Below are positions 21,833-34,120 of a stretch of DNA of 64,000 bases, in pieces. The notes under the pieces are model-generated. The model was not told where the DNA came from and ran no database searches. It worked only from the letters and a program-made list of their open reading frames with translations. The stretch's first letter is position 1; each line of letters starts with the position of its first letter. The position numbers were made by a program, and so were the translations under genes. Source of the stretch: Vicugna pacos (lineage: Eukaryota; Chordata; Mammalia; Artiodactyla; Camelidae); NCBI RefSeq assembly GCF_048564905.1, contig NC_132992.1:95927001-95991000 (forward strand). Direction: 5' to 3'.

Positions 21833-24750
21833 TGACAGCATGGTGAGATCTCATGTCCTACCAGGATAGCAGAGTCCAGCAACGTGGAGAAGCAATACCC
21901 CCTCTTTCTTCCTGGAAAGTACTCAGGCAGTGAGGGGGGGTGGTCACAGCTCAGCCAGTGAGAAGCCCTGGGTGCCTTGTTCACTACAGCCCCTCCTCCA
22001 ACATCCATTCCCATCTGCAAAATAGTTCTTACCCCCAAGTATGCTAAGGCCTGCAGGTGGCTCACTGTGATTCCAGGCATTGAATGCAAACTTTGTTGAT
22101 CCCAGATGAAAACATTTCTTTTTGCTGGAGAAATAACTGGCCATCTGTTTATTTCAGGTCAACATTTCATGGCCCTTATGGAATTAGACAAGACCCTGTA
22201 TGACTGTGGGGCTGCTGAGCAAACAGGTGTGGGACCCATAATGGGCCCATGGCTGCACCCTGTGTTTCTCCCCGACCCTCGAGTTTGAGGGTAAATCATT
22301 CTCCTGGGTTCCAGCTTCCACAACTGTGCAGTGGGAAGCTCTGCAGGCTTTATCTGAGAGCTACTTTTAGGTTTATCCTTCTGAAATAAGGCCTTATATG
22401 TATACAATTATGTATCTGGCATTCAGTTTGATTTTGAAACCAAAATGTTCCAGCTGGAAGTGGCTGCCTTTCCTCCCACTCCTTGGGAATAGGGGCTGAT
22501 CTACTGGGCCTGTGCTGAGCAGCCTTCAGCCTGGCTCCTTCACAACCAGACTGATCCCTTAGACCTGACTGGTGTTAGCCCTGCTGGCTATTTGTGCTGT
22601 TTGACCCTTTAGGCGGCTTGGAAATTATTCCTTTTCTCTCCAGAAAACCTTTGAGGTATGGGGTCCCAATATCTAACTGTTTTGAGGTCACTTCTGCAGT
22701 AGGAACCCCAGCTGAGTTTGTGTCTCAGAAGCAGGGAGCTTCCTTATGCAAATTACTAGTGAATTGGGCAGACCAGGCCAGAGAGAATCATGCTTCAACT
22801 AAACGTATGTCTCATCGGCCGTTATGAAGAACTGTTGAAATCCTCAAACTTACTTTTCTTGAAATGAAGTCAGACAAATACATAAAATCTTCAAGTCTGC
22901 ATGGAACGCCGACTTCCCTCATTATTATGAACCTTTGAATTATGCCTGGGAGCCTTACATCTTGTGTTGTAAACTACGGTCATACGATTAACTGAGGCAA
23001 ACAGGGACTAAGGAAAGAAAACTAGGCCTCTGAAGCCTCGGGCTCCCCTTCCCTTGTTTGTGTGTCTCAGGGTCCCCTCCAGCACCAATTCCTCCCTCCC
23101 TTCTTACTCCTGAACCTCCGCTGTACCCTCAGGTCTTCCACAATCAGTCTTTCCGCAAACTTCCCACTTCCTCTGAAATTCTCCCCACGCACTTTTCCTC
23201 CAACTTGTCAGGTCTTGTTACCTTAAACTTCATCCTTATGAGGACCCAGAGGGCCACCTGCTCATTTCTTATATTCCTGGACTAAAGCTGAACTGTAGTC
23301 AACGCTTGTCCGAACCAGCCAACGTTCCTCACTAAGGAATTTAATGGGGCCCCCAGACTCTTCACCCCGGCTTCTCTGACTTACATCGTCCAGTTTCTGC
23401 AGTTGTTGTTGAAGGTCAGGCCTGGCTTGCGTGTAAACCGCTGACTGGGAGAATCCTGAAAGGTGTTTAGAACTGCGACCAGGAGAAGCGTCCACTCACT
23501 TATTATATAAAAACATCAAGCCGTAACTTGGCAAACTCACTGGGCAGTTCCTGAGAATCTTCCAACACTGTTGTTTGGAATAGAAATCCAGCTTTCCCAT
23601 GAAAGTCGGGTGAGTCTGGTCATGTTTATCACAATCCACTTCAGGTAATTTTAAAAGACAATCGTAGTATTGCTTTGTATGTTTATTCAACCCAGCCAAC
23701 ACTGTACTGTGTGTTTATTAATAGTTTGACTCAGGACATTTCCATTCTATTCACAGAGGAACAGGGTGGAATGGGAAACCAGGTCCTCCCCAGATTTCCT
23801 TAAGCTGACAGACCTTCTCTCTTGCACTACAGGAGAGTCACCTGAGGGAGGACAGTTGAAGTTCTTAAACTTGAGTTCCGGCAAATAAAACCCCTGCATA
23901 AAACCCAGACCCTCCTAGTTTCTGCCTTTGTTTTGATAGATCCAGGGCATTGGGAAAGAGCCTGTTACAAATGCCTGCTCTTCAGGAGCCGTCAGCCCTC
24001 TGAGCAGCCCCCCGACGTCCTCCTGGTTCCCAGTGGCTCTGAGGGAACACGCGGAGTCTCCCCAGCCCCTTCTCTCAGCAAAGGTCTCTCCAGATCGGAG
24101 GCAAGTCTCCTCCAGTCCTAAGGGTCACAGAGCTGCACTCTCCCTGCTCAGCTGAATGACTGAGAGCAGCCTGGGCTCAGGGCCCTGAAGCCGCTCCCAC
24201 CGTGGGGACCTGTGATGGGCCTTGGCAGGTCTGTGCCCTGAGCCTGCCCCCTGTATTTAGGCCCTTTGAGGGATGCACATCTTTCGCACTTCAGTTACCG
24301 CAGCTCTATCCGTTTACTAGGATGAGACTCCCTAGCGAAATATTAGGCTAGAATTACTCTGTCTCCACCGAGAGAAGTAATTCTAGAACTTGATAGTAGA
24401 CATCAAAGTACCTAAAAAATTAATTAAATGGAAAACCTCCGTTTAGTAAAATTGGGTGAACAGAGGGGAGCTCTCATGCCCTTTGATGGCCTCAGAGCCC
24501 AGCTGGGGGAAGCAAGGCTTCCCCGTGTTTCCTGGGCAGGACTCAGCCAAGAGAAATGCAGGGACTCTGGTTCCCTTGGGCTCTCTCAGCTCCCTTCCCC
24601 CCATGATGAAGGAGGCGTTCTCTTTTACTGAAGACATGCATGTGGCTCATCAGGGTTGCAGACCCCATACTGAGACTGTTTACTGGTCCAAATTAAACCC
24701 GCTTTTGTTATTGAAATAACTGTCAGTCTATTTGTTTTACATCAAAAAAA
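21833..24750 (+). mobile_element. Decayed gammaretrovirus-like fossil, unit B
   Basis: Nearly the same as the unit A copy, with LTR-like ends at about 21,885-22,160 and 24,470-24,745. Broken in many places. The age of the insertion is that of the A copy; the A/B likeness reflects a later duplication or conversion. Confidence 0.6.
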
Positions 24751-25565
24751 GCTAACTTCCCTTGAGAATGTTGACTTTTATCTCCCTTACTTTCTTTCGA
24801 TTTTCTTGTAATTTACTGAGGAGGTCACTGGGATGGATGTGAGCTCCCACCTCCACAGACATTCCTGGTCACATCCATGCTCAGAGGAGAGAAGGTGGCC
24901 CCCACCAGCCTGCAGGGGGTGAGGGGAGGAGAAGGTGAGCTGTGGCTCCTGAGGGGGAGGGGATGTGGGTTCTGGGGAAGGTCTAGTGATTTCTGTCAGG
25001 GTGGGCCACAGCGGGGCAGGGATACAGTCACATGTGTCTTGTATATATTGATAGTGTTCTACAATTACAAGCAATGTTATTGTAGATGTAAAATAAATAA
25101 TAACTTGTCACATGTTCCATATGTGAATAATCTGTTAATATTAGAATAAATTATTGTTCAGACGTAAAATTCTGCAAACATTAAGATTGATACAATTACA
25201 GGTAGGAAGTTTCAAATGTTGAAACAATGGCTTCCAGCCTGGGCCCTGTCTTGTTTCTGGGGACTCACTGACACAGAGGCATGGGCCCCCTCCCCAGTCC
25301 TGGGTCCCTGCTCTGCTGCCCCGTCTGCTTATAGGTCCCTGATCTGGGCCCTTCTGCCCACAGACCTAGAGACCTGTTTGAATAGTGTGTAATGGGGACT
25401 CTGAGTGAGCCGAAGGCTAAGTCTGGTGTCTGTTTGTCTTTCTTTTTCATTTAGTGAGAATAACTTACATACAGCAGATTCATCTTCTGCGTGTCAACAG
25501 TGGTATGAATTTGCCTGGATGTACAGCATCCAGCAATAATGTTGTAAAGCACAGCTTTACAACAT

Positions 25566-25745
25566 TATTGACATTTGAAGCTGTTTCTTGCTGTGGGAGA
25601 GGCCGTGTGCATTGTGGAGTGTTGAGCACCTTTGAGGGACTCTGCCCACTAGGGAACTGGGTACCTGCAGCCCACCCCACATGTGACAGCCCAACCTGTC
25701 TCCAGAAATTTCCACATGTCCTCTGGGGGACAAAATGACTCCAGT
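25566..25745 (-). mobile_element. MER5A-like DNA transposon, unit B
   Basis: Same landmarks as in unit A, including 'tctccagaaatttccacat' and 'tcctctgggggacaaaat'. Short, non-coding. Confidence 0.72.
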
Positions 25746-26248
25746 GTCTCACAGACATCATTTTCCAAATATACAGCATTCCTCATGCTATTCTAGGGAA
25801 AGGCACGGCAGGAAAAAGGACTGGGGACCCTCTCAAGGATGAAATGCCTGGAAATACACCAAGGGTGGAAGGTAAACTAAAGTATGCACAGAAGAATCGT
25901 TTTTGTCATTAAGTATCTGGAAATTTGATGACTAGAAAGAATAGTTAGTGGATAAATATCAAGTAAAGTCACATGGAGAAATATTTCTGTGAGTCTGTTC
26001 CTAAGTTAGATGAGGAATAAAACACAGACAAGCCTGACTCCATGAAAAAGGCCCAAGTTCAGATCAGAAAGTTTCCCTGGAAACATTATGGATCGGCTCC
26101 CAGGGGACACGGTGAGCCAGCGGAGAATCCTCCGTCTCTGGGAGGGAACCTGTCCAAGGCTGCTTCTGCACCTGCTCTGAACCTGGTCCTCTGGTTTCCT
26201 CACGGCCCTGGGTGCCCCCTGGTGGCCTGAGCCCTCCCTGCAGGAAAC

Positions 26249-26560
26249 TTTGTATCTGGGTCACCCTGATGTCTTCTCACTCACTCTCCTTCCAGTGACA
26301 AAAGCACACAGCTGTGTCCTCAGGGACCCCAGAGCTGAGCTGCAGGGACACGTGGCCCTCAATGTGTCTCTGGAGATGGGGGGGAATTTTTGGGGAGGCA
26401 GGGTGTATGCTGTCCAGCTCCCAGACCCAAGCACCCCAGGGTCTGCTGGGCTCTCCCTTGGGGAGGATGGACCCAGACCCACTAGGAGGCACTGTGTGTG
26501 GTGCAGAGGGGGGTTTATGTCCTTGTCAGCCAAGCCTTTGGCCCTCAGAGGATGATGTCA
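26249..26560 (-). pseudogene. IGHV4: Clan II (IGHV4-like) V pseudogene, unit B
   Basis: On the minus strand the end reads LQLSSGVPEDTAVCFCHW, close to an IGHV4 framework 3 ([18 protein letters not shown]). Upstream, SRDT and a garbled framework 2 lie in other frames. The degenerate RSS region keeps the spacing pattern of the unit A copy. Not able to encode a V domain. Confidence 0.65.
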
Positions 26561-27469
26561 TTGAAGAGGAGACCCTGGCCCTGGGTGGCACAGGTGCTGT
26601 GATGGCCCTGAGCCCTGCGTGTGGTTCGCATGCACGTGGGGTCGTGTTTCCACATGAACATGAAGCGTTAGGTGAGGCCGTGTCTCTGGGCTCAGGAGGC
26701 GGTGCTGGCTTATATCCAGGGTGGACCCCCCTTCTGCTCACTGACCACAGCTGCTCTCCTCCCAGAGCAGAGGGTTCAGTCCAAGGAGAGTCGGAGTGCA
26801 GGGGAGTGACCATAAACAGAGCAGGACCTACTTTCCCTCCCAGTGTTTCATATGAAAACGTCCTAAAGACGCGCCTGACACTAACAACGGGAGTGGGCGT
26901 CTCCCACACTCCTCCTCTCGTGCCCCCCAGCCCCCTGGTCCCCTCTGCTCCCTGCTCACCTGCTCTGCATCTCTGCTCTGACTCTCAGCTGCTTGTTTAA
27001 TAAGAGCTGTGCTCTCTCTCATTTGTCACATAACCACTTTTACAGGTTACATGGCCCTGTGTTAGCATTTTTATTGCAAACGTAGTGACCACGCTTTAAT
27101 TCTATGTGTCCTATTATATTTCCGTCCTGTTCCTCAACTCCTCACCTCACATCCTGTGTCTACAATGCATTAGAAAGGAACTCCCCACAAATCTTGGACA
27201 TATTGTAGGTCATCCATTTCCTGCTATTTTGAGTTTCAGTTGTTAGAAAAGTTGCACTTTAATCCGTTTTGATATTACTCCTTGCTAAGTTACCAAAAAC
27301 AATAGGATTTGGGCATTCATTTATGCAGCAATCATTCTACGTCCTCTGATGAATTCCAAAGAGTCTTTCAGCAGATACTTACGTGTCTTTTTGAGAATGA
27401 TTCACACTTACGTTCCACATATGTCTGTCGGCGTCAACATTATTTGTGCATCTCTTGGCTGTGGTTGAC

Positions 27470-27700
27470 CGTACAGAGTGACAGACTGGGCGGCTGAAGC
27501 AGCAGAAATGCATTTCTGTCAGATCTGGAGGCTTCAAGTCCAAGCCAAGTGCCAGCAGCTTTGGGATCTTCTGAGGTCTTCCTGCTTTGCTTGCAGGGGC
27601 CCCCTGTCACTGAGCCCTCAGGTGGACTCCTCTCTTAGCGTCTGTGTGCCCCTGGTTTCGTCATGTGTTCAGAACTCCTCTCCTTAAAGTTGACAGCCTC
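27470..27700 (-). mobile_element. MLT1-like fossil LTR fragment, antisense, unit C side
   Basis: Homologous to the piece at 17.2 kb: 'gactgggcggctgaag', 'tgtcagatctggaggctt' and 'tctgaggtcttcctgc'. Old and fragmentary. No counterpart was seen left of gene D, where the flank starts at about 40.86 kb. Confidence 0.45.
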
Positions 27701-28880
27701 TTGACCATAGCGTAGTTCACAGGCTCGTGAAACGCTCGTTTCTACTGGTTGTGGTGTGTGGGCGTCTGTGTCTATGTTTGCACGACCAGGTTTTGTCAAG
27801 AACCCTCCTGAGATTAACCAGGTGAATACGATCTCCCCACCACTGAACTTCAATCACCCACAATCCGTGATCAAATCCATCAAGCCTCCTAGCTCCCAAG
27901 TGATGTCTCATCAACCTGACCTCCCTTTTGCAAGCGTCCCCGTGAGTCATTGTAGCCGGTGTCTCCTTCACCTTTACTTTTCCTCTTAGTAATTTTCAAT
28001 CCACTCCAGCCCACCTTATTCTTAACCGTAAGTCTCCACATCTCATGTTGTACTGGAAATTAAGGCAAGTTTCAAAGCCTGCCTCAAATATTCACAGAGA
28101 ATTTCGCCTTCATTTTTGGGGTGAGATTTTAACTTGAACCATCAGCACCAGTCTCACAGCCCATGGCCAGATGACTCACGCCTGAGTGATGCTCACCTGT
28201 CAGGTGCATTTTATCCTGAGTCCTCTCGCAGTCATTTGTGCTTCAGGACCCCAGACGTTCTTTACACTACACATGGGGCCAATTTTAACAGGGAACCTGC
28301 CCGAAAAACACAGACGTGGGGGAAACAGGGCACTAACTTGACCCCAGAAAGGGCTCATTTACATGATGGGGGTTGAAATAAGAAGGCAGAGCATCACCTT
28401 GACTGACCTCAGGTGAGTATGTGTGCGTGCTGGGTGGTTCAAAGTGCTGGACACATTGTCAATGTCCATGAATGACCACATTACGTTGACAGGATTTATT
28501 TGAGAGCGGAAATACATTTTAGCAAGCAGGTGAAGCTGCAAATATGAAATCTGTGGGCAATTAGGACTATTGCATATGAAGAACTGGGTCCCTCTGTCGT
28601 TGGAGACCTGTAAGCCTGCATCCTGCAGAATTCAACCTGTGCAGTTGGACAGAATGGAGGCGGGTGTGTCTCTTCCTTCCACTCACACAAAATGTAATAA
28701 GAGTAATAATAATATTTAGAACCTCCTGTGTCTTCTCAGGAACTTCACCAATTTGAGCAACTTCAAGCGTATCTTGAAATTTATTGGGAACCTCTGTGGT
28801 TTATTGATCTCTTTTGAGAAGAAGGAAAGTAAAGAAAATAAAAGCAACCTTAATCCCTAAATAGATATTTTCTGAAGCAA
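27700..28880. other. Intergenic flank between units B and C
   Basis: No gene. The part 28.1-28.5 kb aligns to 18.0-18.4 kb and 41.4-41.8 kb, so it is a diverged copy of the IGHV3 3' flank. Confidence 0.5.
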
Positions 28881-28881
28881 C

Positions 28882-29108
28882 ATGAATCAAATCAACGAAA
28901 CATCAGGACACAGAAGAGGGTCTCTGGTGGAGCTCCTGGGCAGGAAGAGGAAACCACAGGTTCTAACAAGACTCCCCTCCCAACCCCCTCTGCACCTGCT
29001 CCTGGGGCTCAGCCTGCACTTGGTGGGTCCTGAGCACCCCCTGGAGGTTCCGGGCTCCCCACGCAGGGACGTTTCTGTCTGGGCTCACACTGACCTCCCC
29101 ACAGGGAA
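28882..29108 (-). pseudogene. Relic of an IGHV3 3' flank and RSS without its V exon
   Basis: Homologous to the bases just 3' of gene D (42,170-42,366): shared 'ctctgcacctgctcctgggg', 'cctgagcaccccctgga' and 'tctgtctgggctcacac'. A nonamer-like ACAGAAACG (about 29,081-29,089) and a spacer of the right length remain. The match stops exactly where the heptamer should start, and no framework 3 follows. A V exon once stood to the right, in what is now L1 and unrecognised sequence. Confidence 0.6.
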
Positions 29109-29224
29109 GTGAAAGTTTAAACAGCAAGTGTGCTTCACTGCAAAGCATTCGAGTGACTGACTCCCAGGACGCTGAGGACATCAAACACTGGGAGGAGGTG
29201 GAGCGGCAGGAAGCCCCTTCGCTC

Positions 29225-29490
29225 AGGTGGGCGTGCAGAATGGGAAGCCTCCTCGGGGACGTTTTGGTGGCTTCTTACAAAACTAAACACGCTCCGGTCA
29301 TGTGCTCCAGCACAGTGCTCTTTTTTATGCACACGAAGGAGAATGCAGTTTATGTCCAGACAAAAACCTGCACACGAGGTTCACTCGGCTTTATTCATAT
29401 TTGCAGAAATTTGGAAGCAACCAAGTTGTGCTTTCATAATAAATGAATAATGAACACTGTTCACCCAGAAAATGGACAATGAAATGTCAC
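29225..29490 (+). mobile_element. Old LINE-1 ORF2 3' fragment
   Basis: 'ggtggcttcttacaaaacta', 'tatgtccagacaaaaacctg', 'ctttattcatatttgcag' and 'tttggaagcaaccaagttgt' are in the order of an ancient L1 ORF2 end. Decayed, non-coding. Confidence 0.7.
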
Positions 29491-31160
29491 ATGACAGGAA
29501 GAAGCATCAAAGGAAGTGATGGAAATGCTAAAATTCCAGAACAAAACTGGCCAGGTAATTTCCAGAAGGTGAACGTGGCCAGTGAGGACGGAGGCTCCTA
29601 ACCGTTGTGCAGAGTCAGACTGAAGGGAAGACAGCGTGGGGTTGTCAGGAGGGAAATTTCCTCCCCAGAAGTCTTGCGTTCTCGAGGCTGGGCTCATAAT
29701 AAAATTCACAAGGACAGATTAATGGGAGAAAAGTAGTAAATATTTATCATGCTCTTAGACGTGGCATAGAAATGGACGAGAAGAGACCAAAGCGGGCAGC
29801 TCGCATACCTTTGGACAAAGACACACAATATCCTGGGGAACTGACAGGGTGAAGAAATCTGTGGTTTGGGGCTCACTTAGTGAAGAACCTGAGAGGAGCT
29901 TGTGTGGGGGTTAGCGCATCAGAAGGAGCAGAGTCTGCTGCCAGGAGCTGCCAGGCTGGATCCCCACGTGGGGTGACGGGGGTCCTTCCACCTCCAGACG
30001 CAGGGAGTGCGCCTTTCACAGGAGAGCCGTGAGTCTTGTGCTGGGAGACAGAGGGGAAGGTCCGAGGGTCCCTCTTGTGGTGGCTGCTCCTTAAGCCACT
30101 GTAAGTCCAAGCAGTCAGCATGGCACTGGGGCACGTGCTGGGGGGAACGCCCTGGACCCTGCACTTGGTGTGTGTTGCGGTGTTTGTGTTTACCTCGGCA
30201 CACCCGGCGTGTGATGCGGGTACCAGCTTTACCTGCTTTCCCAGGTGTGAGCTGCACTGTGCAGCCTGGCGTGCGTGCAGGGTGCCGGGGAGCACACAGC
30301 AGGGGGCCAGAGCCCTCCTGCCCAGACCTGGGTTTGTAAGCACGGGACCTGACCGCCCTGCAGGAGATCCTGGACGAGCCGGGCGTGCCTGGTGTAGAAA
30401 GCGTCCCGCAGTGTGTCTGCAGTAGTTTCTGAAATTTCACACGTCAGTGCCCACCTGTCTGTAACAGCTCCCTCCCAATTATCTGTGCGTTCATCGGTGA
30501 TAATTGATCAATGAGCTCGTGACCCAACGTGACCTGCACAGGGAACAGGGAGCAGGAGCCTCTGTTCTGCAGGGATTCTCTGGACCTGGAGGAGGAGCCC
30601 ACGTGGCCACGGCCCCACCCATTCCCTCTCACTGGCCTCGTTCCCTGTGACCCGCTCGTGGTCCTGGGGGGCTGCCAGGCTCACCGGGCTTCCCATGGAG
30701 GACGTCAGCAAGGAGCCCCCACCTGGCAGGGACACGTGCCCCCATCAGTAGGGTGGGGCTGAGAGTTCACAGGGGAGGGTAGAGTGTGTCTAACTGTCCG
30801 TAAATCCACCATGATGGTTTTACAGTGCTCCACGTTGACCCGATTTGGACAGGGGCCAACATGAGTACATAAATGCAAGAGAAACTCTGCCTCTTGTGCA
30901 GGAGAGGATTTTTTTTAAATGTTGTTTTTCCTTTTAGAAAAAAACTTTCTAATTGTGAGACTAAATGTGCAAGCCCAGATTCCCGGATCCAGAGGGGTTC
31001 GTGCACTGTGGAGAGGAAACCCCAGAGCCTGACAGGAAACCGTGAAACCAGCTGCCTCCTGCACCTGCCCCTGGGGCTGAAGGGCACAACTGGGGAGTCC
31101 TGAGTGCCCTGGGGGGTCTTAAGTGTCCCCTGTGACCCTGCACACCGTCTGTGACCCTGC
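29491..31160. other. Unit C insert and 3' flank of gene C, no gene recognised
   Basis: About 1.6 kb that is largely absent from the other units. 29.9-30.8 kb is GC-rich with chance open frames up to 173 codons on both strands, none with a known motif. The last 200 bases are a diverged IGHV3 3' flank. Confidence 0.45.
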
Positions 31161-31165
31161 AGGGA

Positions 31166-31204
31166 GGTTTGTGTCTGGGCTCACACCGACTTTCCCTCAC
31201 TGTG
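31166..31204 (-). promoter_or_regulatory. 23-RSS of IGHV3 gene C
   Basis: Heptamer CACAGTG (31198-31204), 23-base spacer, nonamer ACACAAACC (31166-31174), the same nonamer as gene A. Confidence 0.93.
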
Positions 31205-31661
31205 TCTTTTGCACAGTAATACACGGCCGTGTCCTCAGATTTCAGACTGTTCATTTGCAGATACAGCGTGTTCTTGGCGTTCTCTGTGGAGATGGTGAAT
31301 CGGCCCTTCACGGAGTCTGCATAGTATGTGTTACTACTGTAACTATAAATACTGGACACCCACTCCAGCCCCTTCCCTGGAGCCTGGCGGACCCAGCTCA
31401 TGGCATAATCATCAAAAGTGTATCCAGAGGCTGCACAGGAGAGTCTCAGAGACCCCCCAGGCTGCACCAAGCCTCCCCCAGACTCCACCAGCTGCACCTC
31501 AGCCTGGACACCTGCAAACACAAAGACATCCTGGTCAGGAGACTGTCACACGTCCTCTGATTCCCTCACTCATGACCACCCACATCCTCAGAAGCTCTTG
31601 TTCTCCATGAATTACCTTGTAAAAGAGCAGCCAGGACCACCCAGCTCAGCCCCAGCTCCAT
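31205..31661 (-). CDS. IGHV3: Immunoglobulin heavy variable segment, IGHV3 (conventional VH), intact
   Basis: Leader exon 31616-31661 ([15 protein letters not shown]), intron 31512-31615, V exon 31205-31511. CDR1 is GYTFDDYA and CDR2 is IYSYSSNT, the latter rich in Tyr and Ser. Framework 2 is [14 protein letters not shown], so VH type. Framework 3 has [11 protein letters not shown] where the other genes have [11 protein letters not shown], and it ends [19 protein letters not shown] with a KSED ending is like a known group of camelid VH genes. The Arg-to-Thr change sits at the framework position that packs against CDR2, so it may alter loop shape. Splice sites, octamer and RSS are intact. Confidence 0.94.
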
Positions 31662-31783
31662 GTTGAATCGTCTGTGCTCAGTCCTGATCAGAGAATGGAA
31701 GCTCCTGGGAATCCTGGACTGGGGCTCCACTCCCAGAGCTGCAGGTCCAGGGCTGGGTGGCTTTATCCTCAGAGGGAGGCCCT

Positions 31784-31791
31784 ATTTGCAT
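31784..31791 (-). promoter_or_regulatory. V promoter octamer ATGCAAAT (gene C)
   Basis: A perfect octamer 123 bases 5' of the ATG. Confidence 0.88.
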
Positions 31792-34120
31792 GTCATCTCA
31801 CTATATAGAATGTCGGGGCATTGTTGGCCTCAGAGAGGGCCAGGCCCCTGAGCAGCTTTGATCTCCTGTGGTTTGCTGGTGTTGGTAGCATTTGGAAATA
31901 CCATTTTTATTATGTGAATTTTTCAGGGTAAACTCTTAGCACCCTGCTATATTCTTTTGTTTCTACACATGCACACAAATCCTGTGCTGTATTTGTCAGT
32001 GTTCCTTTCGTACTGGAGACTTAAGCAACCCCAGAAGTGTAGAGCATTGTGGACTGTCCAGGGACCATATTTGGTGAGGGGTTGTCACAGTGTTTTCATG
32101 TGTGTTCTGCCCCTTTGAACATAACCAATCTAGAATGAATTCAAAGACAGAGTTGGACAAGCCTGGTGGGGATTTCTGGCCCCCTCCTGTGATGAGAACA
32201 TGAGGATTCTGTTGTATGGTTGTGTGTATCTGATCACGTGTGAGCAGGGGTCATGCACGTATTCTCAAGAGTCTCTAATAGTTGACTTTCTATCACTGGC
32301 AGCATTCAGGAAAACATCTTTACTTATCAGGGGATTGTGATTGAAAGATGTTTAATTTCCACTGTGTTGTCTTATTTTTACATAAATGCCATTTAACAAT
32401 GTAAGGTACTGTCAAACTCACTTCGGCTCTGCATATTTAAATCTACACAGAGATGCAGATATTGTCCATGTGATGTGAGAAATGGGACCAAACCTCACCT
32501 ACCTGTGTTTGACGTCTCCAGGTGGCATGAGAGCTGGGAGGAAGATTCACCCCACACTCCTGGATCAACTGCAAAATCCCAGGTAACTAAAGGTTCTGAG
32601 TGTGAACTGCCAGGAGTGCAGCCTGAGGGTCATTGCCAACTCCTCTGTGTCATCTTTTCAAGCTGAGTCTTTCCACAATCCACTCCCACCCAGGTGTGCT
32701 GTCCTCAGACCAAAGACCTGCAGCACCTCGAAGGCTTATGGGTTAGACTCATCCCCACTGGTGAGGGTCTTAGCTGTCAGAAGCTGGAAAGCATAACGAG
32801 GAAGAGGGTGAAGTTATGAAATATGCATTGAGACTGAGAGTCAGAGGAGTTCTGTAAGGAGGCACAGGAACACACAGAAGGTGGATTCAGAGTCCCAGGC
32901 TTCATCCTGAATTCTCAGCAATGTCCTTGGAAAGACTGGGCTGCACCAGGGCTCACATGCTTCTGAGAAAATTAACGTCAGGATCCTGGATAGAGGATCA
33001 GTGGTTTGAGTTTCCACTGATGACTGGGAAGACAGTGATTTGAATGAATATTCCTATTACAAATTACAGTAAAGAATACTATTATTTTTATAAAGAAAAT
33101 TAGCTGGTCTTATCCAAATTCAGAGGAAGGTGGAAGTCTTGTAAGCCATCATGAGACATAAGACTTGAGCTCCCCTCAGTGTGCACAGGGACACATACAC
33201 ACACACATGCATACACAGGTGCACATGCACATACATGCAGAGACTCACTCTTGCATCTGCATCCAAAACCTCCTCCGTCCAAGATACTGTCTCTGACACA
33301 CACAAGACATAACCCTGGGACAGGAAACTGTTGGATCTGAGGAAACATGGAGGGCCCGTATTGTCCAGTAATGAGTGAGCGACTCTGTTTTCTTGGATCC
33401 CGTGACAAGGGCTGCAATGTGGAGCTGAGCAGTACCTCAGACGCCATCAGCACACGGCCCTGCACTGAGCTCTGGGTTTAGCCCTTGTTTCCACTTTACA
33501 GCATGTGTGAAAGCCCCACGAGCACCTGCACACTGTGTTTCCAGTGAACGAGAGCTTTAATTTCACCCAGTCAGATACGTAGTATTGGAATAGTTGGTTT
33601 CATGGTGAGTTGATGCTATAAATTGTAAAATGTGTCACTTTTTTTGTAGTTGGGGCTCCAGTTTTTAGTCCTATCAGCAGAATTCTGCTTTGCTCCAATA
33701 TCCCCTTTATATTACAAAATTATCACATTCCTTATCCCTATTCTTCAGTTATGGGGATGGGTCTTGATAACACAGTCTCATCTGCATGTAGCTCCCTGTT
33801 CAGAACATCTGAACATACTGGGAACAGCACAATTTCTCTCTCGATTCTGGGTTTAGCCACAGTCTGATCTCTGCTCCATCTCCAGGCTTAATTATAAAAA
33901 CCTGCATAATCCAGATCTGGTGTGGAGTTTCCTTCTAATGAGTGTCTCTAATACGTGAAGTCATTTTTTGTCGTCCACATGATTCACTTTTATTTCAAAA
34001 TGAAGTTTAACTCGAAAGCCCAGCATTGCCTGAGAAGGGCAGCTTAGCTTCTGCAACAAAACTGATAAAATTTTATAAACTGGGGAAAATAACAATAATA
34101 CTAAATACACAGAAACCTCA
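31792..34120. other. 5' flank of IGHV3 gene C, no gene
   Basis: Non-coding. 32,434-33,110 is nearly identical to unit A, whereas 33.5-33.96 kb is closest to unit D (44.67-45.09 kb). It holds a CA-rich tract at about 33,188-33,240. Confidence 0.55.

Noticed and set aside
29919-30440. 173-codon and overlapping 156-codon frames on the minus strand
   Set aside because: Cys-rich look but no Ig or other domain spacing; overlapping frames on both strands point to base composition.
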